This document shows positions 20,867 through 28,424 of a DNA stretch of 64,000 bases, in pieces. The DNA is from Actinomycetota bacterium (GTDB taxonomy: Bacteria; Actinomycetota; Thermoleophilia; Miltoncostaeales; Miltoncostaeaceae), in contig CAUJCX010000020.1 of the NCBI GenBank assembly GCA_963169235.1, positions 62,001 to 126,000 of the forward strand, in the 5' to 3' direction. The position numbers and the translations under genes were made by a program. The notes under the pieces were generated by a model. It was not told where the DNA came from. It saw nothing but the letters and a program-made list of their open reading frames with translations, and searched no databases. Each line of letters begins with the position of its first letter. Position 1 is the first letter of the stretch.

Positions 20867-21802
20867 TCACCCCTGCGGGGGCGCCACCACCAAGAGCTCG
20901 GGCCCCGGACGCAGCGTGACCACCTCGGCCTTTCCCAGCGCCTCGCCGTCGGCCTGCGCCGCCACCGGGCGCGTGGCCCGCACCACGATCTCGTCGTCGG
21001 CGAGGCCCCCGAGGAGGGCGCGGCCGGCCTGATGCCCACCGCGTCCGAGGGCGCGCAGCACGTGACGCCCGGCCGACAGCGGGGCAGGCCGGGTGATGGC
21101 CAGCCACTCCAGCACGCCGTCCCAGTCGGCGCGGGGCAGCAGGTCGAGTGCCCGCTGACCCACGTACACGTAGGGCCGTCCGCAGGCGGCGATCACGGTG
21201 GACGCCTTCACGCCCGGGGTGCCGTCCACCTCCACCAGCAGGTGCGGGCCGCCCATCAGGGCGGCGAGGCCCGGTCCCGCCGCGGCGACCGCGAACGCGA
21301 CCTGCTTGAACGTGTGCTTCACCTCGGGGTGCGCCTCGATCCAGTCCACCGTGGCGGCGTCGATGCCCACCCCGGCGTTGACCAGGAATGGGCGGGCGGG
21401 GCCGTCCCCCAGCGCGATGGTCCCCAGCCGCAGGCGACGGCGCGGGCCGTCGAGTGCCGCGGTGACGTGCTCGGGCACGTCCCGGGTGCGCATGGGCCAC
21501 CCCATCGCCCGCGCGAACACATTGGTCGATCCTGTCGGTACCGGCATGAGCGCCGTGGACGACTGCGCCACCACGGCGGCCGCCGCCGCCGCGCTGCCGT
21601 CGCCCCCCGCCACCGCGACCACGGCCGCGGCCGCGTCCCGGGCGGCGGCCACCACCTCCAGCATGTGCTCGACGCTGCGCGTCATCACCACGGCCACGTC
21701 CATGTGCCGCTCGCACGCGCGGGCCACCTCGTCGAGGGCGGCGCGGTCGTGGCGCGTGGCGTGCGGGTTGGCCACCAGCACCATCCCGCCGGCGGCGCTC
21801 AC
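20867..21802 (-). CDS. Diacylglycerol kinase-family lipid kinase
   Basis: A 311-residue member of the DAGK/sphingosine-kinase catalytic family, which phosphorylates lipid hydroxyls with ATP. Diagnostic segments are MVLVANPHATR at the N terminus, the nucleotide-binding AVAGGDGSAAAAAA, PTGSTNVFARAMG and FLVNAGVGIDAATVDWIE. These proteins feed phosphatidic acid back to phospholipid synthesis or make phosphatidylinositol-type lipids; the substrate here is not known. The GTG start at 21802 overlaps the stop of the upstream hydrolase-like gene by 4 bp, so they form a two-gene operon. The first catalytic-domain residues immediately follow the start, and the length fits the family. Confidence 0.88.
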   Translation of the reverse strand: MSAAGGMVLVANPHATRHDRAALDEVARACERHMDVAVVMTRSVEHMLEVVAAARDAAAAVVAVAGGDGSAAAAAAVVAQSSTALMPVPTGSTNVFARAMGWPMRTRDVPEHVTAALDGPRRRLRLGTIALGDGPARPFLVNAGVGIDAATVDWIEAHPEVKHTFKQVAFAVAAAGPGLAALMGGPHLLVEVDGTPGVKASTVIAACGRPYVYVGQRALDLLPRADWDGVLEWLAITRPAPLSAGRHVLRALGRGGHQAGRALLGGLADDEIVVRATRPVAAQADGEALGKAEVVTLRPGPELLVVAPPQG

Positions 21803-22485
21803 GTGCCGACCGCGTCGAGCTCGACCCGGGCCAGGAAGGCGGCGAGCAGCAGGTTGAACTCCCGGGCGGCGTCGGCCATCACCAGGTGGCGGGCGCCGGG
21901 GACGACGGCGACCCGGCACGACCGGAGGCGGGTGGCGAGGGCCTCGACCTGCGCGGGCGGCACGATGGGGTCGTCCCCGCCCGCGACGGCCAGCACGGGC
22001 ACGTCCACCGCGGCGAGGTCGGACGACGACAGAAGGTCGGCGGCCAGCATGCGGGCGCGCGTCCGGTTCTCGGCCGTGGTCGCCCCCAGCTCGCGTCGCA
22101 ACAGGTCGGCCGCGGACCCGTCGGCGTCGCGCACCGAGGCGGCCACGACGGCGTCCACGTCGTCGCCGGACGTCGGCGGGGTGCCGGGGCCGCACGCGAC
22201 GAGCACCAGGCCCACCGCCAGCCCGGGGTCGGCCAGGCAGGCCTCCAGCGCCAGCGCGGCCCCGAGCTCGTGGCCCACCAGGACGCGCGGCTGCGGCACC
22301 CGGCGCGCCATCTCGCACACGAAGCCCACGGCCGTGGGGGCCGACGCGAACCCCGTGCCCAGCGGGTGCCCGGGCAGGGCGATGGCCGCCGCCCCGGCGA
22401 ACGCGCCCTCCTGCCCGACGAAGGCCCCGGGACCGCCCACCGTGCCGTGGACCATGATGGGGCGCGGCGACGACATCACGCCCAT
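21799..22485 (-). CDS. Alpha/beta-hydrolase fold protein with atypical nucleophile position
   Basis: A 228-residue alpha/beta-hydrolase-like protein. The fold is shown by the early oxyanion segment MVHGTVGGPGAF, the elbow VLVGHELGAALALEA, the acid turn AVAGGDDPIVPP and the late His in VPGARHLVMAD. At the elbow the usual GHSxG reads GHELG, so Glu73 (codon GAG) replaces the catalytic serine. It may therefore be a non-catalytic relative or use different chemistry. The ATG at 22485 is taken as the start, but the ATG at 22476 is also possible. It is divergent from the HAD/ileS operon and coupled by a 4-bp overlap to the lipid kinase. Confidence 0.8.
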   Translation of the reverse strand: MGVMSSPRPIMVHGTVGGPGAFVGQEGAFAGAAAIALPGHPLGTGFASAPTAVGFVCEMARRVPQPRVLVGHELGAALALEACLADPGLAVGLVLVACGPGTPPTSGDDVDAVVAASVRDADGSAADLLRRELGATTAENRTRARMLAADLLSSSDLAAVDVPVLAVAGGDDPIVPPAQVEALATRLRSCRVAVVPGARHLVMADAAREFNLLLAAFLARVELDAVGT

Positions 22486-22544
22486 CTTAGGCCCGCCGCG
22501 CCCGGCATGCCGATGGCGCGGGGTCGCCGCGGGCGGTGCCCTGT

Positions 22545-22550
22545 TAACAT
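22545..22550 (+). promoter_or_regulatory. Candidate -10 element for the HAD phosphatase/ileS operon (TAACAT)
   Basis: TAACAT fits TAnnnT and ends 8 nt before the GTG start at 22559, with no ribosome site between. This spacing predicts a leaderless transcript. A matching -35 box is not clear. Confidence 0.45.
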
Positions 22551-22558
22551 CAGCACCG

Positions 22559-23215
22559 GTGCCGGACTTCGTGATCGCCTGTGACTTCGACGGAACGATC
22601 ACCCGCGACGACACGCTGCACCTGGTGGTGGAGCGTTTCGGCGACGGCAGGACCTGGCGGGCGCTGCACCCCGAGCTCTTGGCGGGGCGCATCAGCGTGG
22701 AGGCTGCGATGGAGCGGGAGTTCGCCACCGTGCGGGCCGACCGCGCCACGGCGCTGGCCGCGGTGCGCGAGCACGCCGGGCTGCGCGACGGCTTCTGCGA
22801 GTTCCTGGCATGGACGCGGCAGCGCGGCTACCCGTTCTTCGTGATGTCCAACGGATTCCGCACCATCATCCGCGACTTCCTCACCCACATCGGCGAGCCC
22901 GAGCTCGACGTGTACTCGCACGACTGCCGGTTCGACACCGACCCCCCCACCATCGTGTGGGCCGAGCGCGGCACCGTGTGCCCGTTGTGCAACCGCCCCT
23001 GCAAACGGCATGATCTGACGAGCGTCCGGGGCGACGCCCGCGTGGTCTACATCGGCGACGGGCTCTCCGACCGCTGCGTGGCCCAGGCCGCCGACATCGT
23101 GTACGCCCGCGCCGACCTGGCCGAGTACCTCGCCGGGCTGGCGGTGCCGTTCCGCCCGTTCGACGACTTCCACGACATCCAGACCGACCTCACCCGAACG
23201 GCGGACGCCGCATGA
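22559..23215 (+). CDS. HAD-superfamily phosphatase (MtnX/SerB-like)
   Basis: A 218-residue HAD hydrolase. The nucleophile motif CDFDGTITRDDT places Asp9 and Asp11, motif II is VMSNGF, and motif IV is VVYIGDGLSDRC. A four-residue-spaced Cys pattern (VCPLCNRPC) lies between motifs. The closest recognised groups are phosphoserine phosphatase and the MtnX-type 2-hydroxy-3-keto-5-methylthiopentenyl-1-phosphate phosphatase; no methionine-salvage genes are nearby, so the substrate is open. The GTG at 22559 starts right at the conserved core. The stop overlaps the ileS start by 4 bp. Confidence 0.85.
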   Translation: MPDFVIACDFDGTITRDDTLHLVVERFGDGRTWRALHPELLAGRISVEAAMEREFATVRADRATALAAVREHAGLRDGFCEFLAWTRQRGYPFFVMSNGFRTIIRDFLTHIGEPELDVYSHDCRFDTDPPTIVWAERGTVCPLCNRPCKRHDLTSVRGDARVVYIGDGLSDRCVAQAADIVYARADLAEYLAGLAVPFRPFDDFHDIQTDLTRTADAA

Positions 23216-26200
23216 GCACCGACAACCACGGCTGGCAGCCCCTCGACGCCGCCTTCGACTGGGTGGCGATGGAAGAGCGCGTGCTCGAGCGCTGGCGCGC
23301 CGGGGACGTGTTCGCGCGCAGCGTCCGGCAACGTGAGGGCGCCGAGCCGTACGTGTTCTACGAGGGCCCCCCCACCGCCAACGGACGCCCCGGCGTGCAC
23401 CACGTGCTCTCGCGCGTGTTCAAGGACATCTTCCCGCGGTTCTGGGCGATGCGCGGCCGGTACGTCGACCGCCGCGGCGGCTGGGACTGCCACGGCCTCC
23501 CCGTCGAGCTCGAGGTCGAGCGCCAGCTGGGCATCTCGGGCAAGCCCGAGATCGAGGCGTTCGGCATCGCCGAGTTCAACGCGCGCTGCCGCGAGTCGGT
23601 GCTGGAGTACCTGGAGGAGTGGGAGCGCCTCACCGAGCGCATCGGCTTCTGGGTGGACACCGACCGCGCGTACAAGACGATGGACGCGACGTTCGTCGAG
23701 AGCGTGTGGTGGGCCCTGGCCACCATGTGGGACCGCGGCCTGGTGTTCGAGTCGGACAAGGTGGTGCCGTACTGCGGGCGCTGCGGCACGGCCCTGTCGA
23801 GCCACGAGGTGGCGCAGGGCTACAAGGATGTGGACGACCCGTCTGTCTACGTGCGGTTCCCGCTCACCGCCGAGCCCGGCACCAGCCTGCTGGTGTGGAC
23901 CACCACGCCGTGGACGCTGCCGTCCAACCAGGGCGTCGCGGTGCGCCCCGACGTCACGTATGCCGTGGTCGCCCGCGACGGCGAGCGCCTGGTGCTGGCC
24001 GAGGAGCTGGTGGCCCACGTGTTCCCCGACGGGGCCGACGTCGTGGAGCGTCGCCCCGGGGCCGACCTGGTGGGCGCCACGTACGAGCCGCCGTTCGGGT
24101 TCATCCCCGGCAAGCACGTCGTCATCCCCGCCGACTTCGTCACCACGGCGGACGGCACCGGCCTGGTGCACCTGGCCCCGGCGTTCGGCGAGGACGACAT
24201 GGAGGCCGGGCGCGCCCACGGGCTCGACAGTCCCAACCCCATCGACCGCCAGGGGCGGTTCACGGCGCAGGTGCCCACGGTGACGGGTCTGTTCGCCAAG
24301 GACGCCGACAGCATCCTCATCGACGACCTGCGCGAGCGCGGGCGCCTTTTGCGGGTGGAGACCTACACCCACAGCTACCCCCACTGCTGGCGCTGCGGCA
24401 GGCCGCTGCTCTACTACGCCAAGCCGTCGTGGTACGTGCGCACCACGGCGGTGCGCGACCGCATGCTCGAGATCAACGCGGGCATCGGCTGGAACCCCGA
24501 GGGCATCCGCGACGGCCGCTTCGGCAAGTGGCTCGAGGGCAACGTCGACTGGGCCATCTCGCGCGAGCGCTACTGGGGCACGCCGTTGCCGCTGTGGCGC
24601 TGCGAGGGCTGCGACCACGTGGAGGCCGTCGGTTCGTTCGCCCGCCTCAACGAGCGCGCGGGCCGCGCGGCCGACACGGAGTTCGACCCCCACCGGCCGT
24701 ACGTCGACGACATCACCATCCCGTGCGCGCAGTGCGGCGCCACGGCCCACCGGGTGCCCGAGGTGGTGGACGTGTGGTTCGACTCGGGCGCGATGCCGTT
24801 CGCCCAGGACCACTACCCGTTCGCCATCGACTCGCTCGAGGGCCTGGTGCCCGCGGACTTCATCTGCGAGGCCATCGACCAGACCCGCGGCTGGTTCTAC
24901 TCGCTGCTGGCCGAGAGCACGCTGTTGTTCGACCAGGGCTGCTACCGCAACGTCGTGTGCCTGGGGCTGATCCTCGACGGCGACGGCCAGAAGATGTCCA
25001 AGAGCCGCGGCAACGTGGTGGAGCCGTGGTCGGTGATCGACACGCAGGGCGCCGACCCGTTCCGCTGGTACCTGCTGACGGCGCAGAGCCCGTGGGACGC
25101 GTCGCGGTTCAGCGTCGACGCGGTGAACGACTCCCGGCGGGCGCTGCTCACGCTGTGGAACACGTACGTGTTCCTGGTGACCTATGCGTCGCTTCCCGAC
25201 GGGTGGGCGCCCGGCGGGGACGACCCCGCCGTGGCCGGCCGTCCCGCGTCCGACCGCTGGATCCTGTCGCGCCTCGACGGCCTGGTCGACCGCGTCACCG
25301 CGCGGCTGGAGGACTACGACACGCTGGGAGCCGGGCGGGCCATCGACGCGTTCGTGGACGAGCTGTCCAACTGGTACGTGCGCGTCTCACGGTCGCGCTT
25401 CTGGGGCGGACGCCAGGGTGAGGCGGGCGCCGGCGCCGACGGCGGGGCGGCGTTCGCGACGCTGCACGAGTGCCTGGTGACGGTGGCGACGCTCCTGGCG
25501 CCGTTCTGCCCGTTCCTGGCCGACGAGATGTACCGCACGCTGGTGGCCGCACACGACCCGGACGCGCCGGACAGCGTCCACCTGGTCGATTGGCCCACCA
25601 CCCGCGGCCACGCCGACCCGGAGCTCGAGCGGTCGATGGCCGCGGTGCGCACCGTCGTGGGCCTGGGCCGCTTCGCCCGCGCCGAGTCCAAGCTGAAGGT
25701 GCGGCAGCCGCTGGCCGAGGCCGTGGTGGCCTGCCCGCCCGCCGTCGCCCGCGACATCGCGCCGCTGGTGGGGCTGGTGGAGGACGAGCTCAACGTGCAC
25801 GCCGTCCGCTTCGTCACCGACCCGGGCGAGCTGGTGGAGGTGACGGTGAAGCCCAACTACCGCACGCTGGGCCCGCGCTTCGGCAAGTCGATGCCGGCGG
25901 TCGCGGCCGCCGTCGCCGCGCTGGACCCCGCCGCCACGGCCCGCGCCGTCGACGGGGGCGAGGCGGTCACCATCGCGGTGGACGGCGCCGACCACCATGT
26001 GGAGCCCGCCGACCTGCTGCTGACCGCCAGCTCCACCGAGGGCTACGCGGTGGGCCAGGACGCCGGGGTGGCCGTGGGCCTCGCCACCGACATCACGCCG
26101 CCGCTGCGCCTGGAGGGCCTGGCGCGCGAGGTGGTGCACGCCGTGCAGAACGCGCGGCGCGACGCGGGGCTGCGGGTGGAGGAGCGCATCCGGCTGCACC

Positions 26201-26373
26201 TCGACGGGTCGGGTCTCCTGCGCGAGGCCATCGACGCGCACCGCGACGCGATCGCCGCCGACACGCTCGCCACTGCGCTCACCGTGGCGCATGGCGCGCC
26301 GTTCGCCGGCGTCCACCACGACGAGATGGTGCTCGACGGGGAGCCGCTGGCGCTGCGCATCGACCGGGCGTAG
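23212..26373 (+). CDS. ileS: Isoleucyl-tRNA synthetase, type 2 with GXHH signature
   Basis: Charges tRNA-Ile. The 1053-residue protein is of the longer, eukaryote-like IleS2 class. The first class I signature, normally HXGH, reads GVHH at residues 61-64 within PPTANGRPGVHHVLSRVFKD; the second is the regular KMSKS at 594-598. The editing (CP1) domain includes LLVWTTTPWTLPSNQG, and a C-terminal RNA-binding region follows. A GXHH signature has been reported in IleS2 enzymes with very high mupirocin resistance, so resistance is expected by family knowledge. The ATG at 23212 overlaps the phosphatase gene by 4 bp. Confidence 0.97.
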   Translation: MSTDNHGWQPLDAAFDWVAMEERVLERWRAGDVFARSVRQREGAEPYVFYEGPPTANGRPGVHHVLSRVFKDIFPRFWAMRGRYVDRRGGWDCHGLPVELEVERQLGISGKPEIEAFGIAEFNARCRESVLEYLEEWERLTERIGFWVDTDRAYKTMDATFVESVWWALATMWDRGLVFESDKVVPYCGRCGTALSSHEVAQGYKDVDDPSVYVRFPLTAEPGTSLLVWTTTPWTLPSNQGVAVRPDVTYAVVARDGERLVLAEELVAHVFPDGADVVERRPGADLVGATYEPPFGFIPGKHVVIPADFVTTADGTGLVHLAPAFGEDDMEAGRAHGLDSPNPIDRQGRFTAQVPTVTGLFAKDADSILIDDLRERGRLLRVETYTHSYPHCWRCGRPLLYYAKPSWYVRTTAVRDRMLEINAGIGWNPEGIRDGRFGKWLEGNVDWAISRERYWGTPLPLWRCEGCDHVEAVGSFARLNERAGRAADTEFDPHRPYVDDITIPCAQCGATAHRVPEVVDVWFDSGAMPFAQDHYPFAIDSLEGLVPADFICEAIDQTRGWFYSLLAESTLLFDQGCYRNVVCLGLILDGDGQKMSKSRGNVVEPWSVIDTQGADPFRWYLLTAQSPWDASRFSVDAVNDSRRALLTLWNTYVFLVTYASLPDGWAPGGDDPAVAGRPASDRWILSRLDGLVDRVTARLEDYDTLGAGRAIDAFVDELSNWYVRVSRSRFWGGRQGEAGAGADGGAAFATLHECLVTVATLLAPFCPFLADEMYRTLVAAHDPDAPDSVHLVDWPTTRGHADPELERSMAAVRTVVGLGRFARAESKLKVRQPLAEAVVACPPAVARDIAPLVGLVEDELNVHAVRFVTDPGELVEVTVKPNYRTLGPRFGKSMPAVAAAVAALDPAATARAVDGGEAVTIAVDGADHHVEPADLLLTASSTEGYAVGQDAGVAVGLATDITPPLRLEGLAREVVHAVQNARRDAGLRVEERIRLHLDGSGLLREAIDAHRDAIAADTLATALTVAHGAPFAGVHHDEMVLDGEPLALRIDRA

Positions 26374-26386
26374 CCCGGGCGCCGCG

Positions 26387-26653
26387 TCAGCGGGGCTTCG
26401 CGCCCCCGTACACCGCGCGGCGCCCCAGCGCCACGTCGTCGTCGCCCCGCAGCCGCATCCAGACGCGTTCGGCCGGCAGGTCGTACTCCTCGATCAGCCG
26501 CGGCAACAGCAGCACCTGGTCGTTCTCGGGCAGGCGGATGCCCACCACCTCGCCGTCGCCGCGCACCAGCGTGACGCCGGCCGGGTCGGTGAGGTCCTCA
26601 CGCGTGATCTTCGCGAACGGCTGCACGGGACGGAAGCTGAGGTAGATGGCCAC
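26387..26653 (-). CDS. Small conserved-looking protein of unknown function (88 aa)
   Basis: Not recognised. The GTG at 26653 follows a good ribosome site (GGAGGG, 5 nt before the start after a CCCGT spacer region), so translation is likely. The product begins MAIYLSFRPVQPFAKITRED and has a beta-rich look with LVRGDGEVVGIRLPENDQVLLLPRLIEEYDL-type alternation (residues about 30-60), ending in a basic tail. No membrane segment, signal peptide or cysteines. It lies between convergent ileS and the L,D-transpeptidase gene, whose 5'-to-3' order on the minus strand puts it downstream by 43 bp, possibly in the same transcript. Confidence 0.6.
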   Translation of the reverse strand: MAIYLSFRPVQPFAKITREDLTDPAGVTLVRGDGEVVGIRLPENDQVLLLPRLIEEYDLPAERVWMRLRGDDDVALGRRAVYGGAKPR

Positions 26654-26696
26654 GGGACCCTCCGGGACGTGATGACGTGTGGTGCCTCGGGCGAGC

Positions 26697-28295
26697 CTAC
26701 GCCTTGATGATGACCGGCATCCCCACCGAGACGTACTCGAACAGCTGCTCGACGTCGGGGATGTGCATGCGCATGCAGCCGTGGCTCGCGGCGGTGCCGA
26801 TGGACGAGTCGGCGTACGTGCCGTGAATGCCCACGGCCGGGGCCGACGTGCCGATCCAGCGGGTGCCCAGCGGGTTGCCGGGGCCGGGCGGGATGGGACC
26901 CAGTCCCTTCGCCCACGGCGAGTTGGGCGGCAGCCACGTGGGGTGCCGCTGCATGTTGACGACCTTGAACGTACCCGTGGGCGTCGGGTAGGCGGGCTGG
27001 CCGACCGCGATGGAGTACTTCTTGAACACCTTGCCGTCGCGGTACAGACGCAGCGAGCGGTCGGACAGGTCGACCACGATCTTGCCCACCATGGCGTCGC
27101 GGGTGGCCGCGTCGATGGCGCCCGTCGCGGGCACGTTGCGGCGCTTCTGGTACGCCTTCAGCGCGTTGCGGGTCTTCACCGTGAACGTCGCCGTCACGGG
27201 GCCACGCAGGATCCTGAGGTCCTTGAGGCGCTGGTTCAGCGTCTTGGCGTCCTCACCGCGGGCGCCCATCACCATGTCGTTGGCGCCGAACTGCTCGGTG
27301 GAGTCCACGAACAGCCGCATGCGGTCACGGGCCACGTTGCCGGCGGCGTCCTTGGCCCACACCTCGACGATGTTGTTGCCCTGCGGCAGCGCGCCGGGGT
27401 TGAGCTGGAACGTGCGGCCCGAGATGGCGAGCCCCGACGGGTTGGTGGTGGTGTCGGTGGAGGACGTCTCGCTGGCGACGGGCACCCCGACGCCGGCGGC
27501 ACCGGGCACCGCGACGCCCTTCTTGCCGTTCACCGTGACCCCGAACGTCAGCGTGCCCGGGTCGTCCTTGCCGATGGTGCCGGTGATGAGCGGCGTGTCG
27601 GTGGCGGTCAGCGTGGAGCCGCCCTTCGGGCTCGACACCGCGATGGTGGGGGCCACCGTGTCCACGACCACCTCGCCGTCGCTGGTGGTGAGGTTGCCGG
27701 CGGCGTCACGCGCCGAGACGCGGGTCGCGACCATGCCCTCCGGCAGCTTCGCGCGCACGGCGAACGTGCCGTTGGCCCGCGCCACGGTGGCGGCCTGCCC
27801 GCCCTTCCAGGCGACCGTCACCCGCGAACCGGCCTCCGCGCGCCCGGTGAACGGCACGCGCCGCTTGGTCGACACGCTGTCGGGCTTGGGCGTCACCACC
27901 GTGAGCTCGGGGGACTTGGTGTCGACCGTGAACCGCCACGTGCGCTCCACCGTGCGGGCGAACACGTTGCTGGTGCGGAACCGCACCGTGGCCGTGTGGG
28001 GGCCGTCGCGCAGGTCGTCGGTGGGGATCACCAGGCGGTCGGACGCACCCTGGGCCGCCGCCGTGACGTCGCGGCCGTCGACGGTGACGCGGAGGTCGGC
28101 CACGCGGTCGATGTTGGTGAGGCCCACCGTGATCTGCGGCGTGCGGTTGGCCACCGCGCCGTCGGGCGCCGGCGACACCGACGCGATCGCCGGCTTCTCC
28201 ATCGCCTGCCACGTGCCGAAGCCCGCCGCGGCGGCCACCGCCGCGCCCGCGAGGCCTCCGCTGAGCATCCAACCCCGCCGTCCGTTCACCGCCAT
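26697..28295 (-). CDS. L,D-transpeptidase with Ig-like and peptidoglycan-binding domains
   Basis: A 532-residue envelope enzyme that makes or exchanges 3-3 or similar crosslinks in peptidoglycan. A signal anchor (WMLSGGLAGAAVAAAAGFGTW) is followed by several Ig-like repeats (about 33-315, e.g. VDTKSPELTVVTPKPDSV), a PG_binding_1-type helical domain (LNQRLKDLRI ... KTRNALKAYQKRRNVPATG) and the YkuD catalytic domain with the conserved HGTYADSSIGTAASHGCMRM loop holding the nucleophilic Cys. The ATG at 28295 is used; a GTG two codons later is also possible. It is divergent from polX. The architecture is common in deep actinobacteria. Confidence 0.93.
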   Translation of the reverse strand: MAVNGRRGWMLSGGLAGAAVAAAAGFGTWQAMEKPAIASVSPAPDGAVANRTPQITVGLTNIDRVADLRVTVDGRDVTAAAQGASDRLVIPTDDLRDGPHTATVRFRTSNVFARTVERTWRFTVDTKSPELTVVTPKPDSVSTKRRVPFTGRAEAGSRVTVAWKGGQAATVARANGTFAVRAKLPEGMVATRVSARDAAGNLTTSDGEVVVDTVAPTIAVSSPKGGSTLTATDTPLITGTIGKDDPGTLTFGVTVNGKKGVAVPGAAGVGVPVASETSSTDTTTNPSGLAISGRTFQLNPGALPQGNNIVEVWAKDAAGNVARDRMRLFVDSTEQFGANDMVMGARGEDAKTLNQRLKDLRILRGPVTATFTVKTRNALKAYQKRRNVPATGAIDAATRDAMVGKIVVDLSDRSLRLYRDGKVFKKYSIAVGQPAYPTPTGTFKVVNMQRHPTWLPPNSPWAKGLGPIPPGPGNPLGTRWIGTSAPAVGIHGTYADSSIGTAASHGCMRMHIPDVEQLFEYVSVGMPVIIKA

Positions 28296-28343
28296 GCGGC
28301 CTGTCCCCTTGCGCCGACCCCGCCGGAAATGAGAAACCGGTTC

Positions 28344-28349
28344 ATCGTA
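28344..28349 (-). promoter_or_regulatory. Candidate -10 element for the L,D-transpeptidase gene (TACGAT)
   Basis: The minus strand reads TTGCTACGATG; TACGAT fits TAnnnT and is about 48 nt upstream of the ATG at 28295. It lies in the 129-bp divergent gap shared with polX. The -35 region is unclear. Confidence 0.3.
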
Positions 28350-28424
28350 GCAACGGTCCTCCTCGGAGCCCGCGCGGGATATCCTCGTGAGCACGGTGTT
28401 TTACGCAATCTGTGCTTCTCGGCC

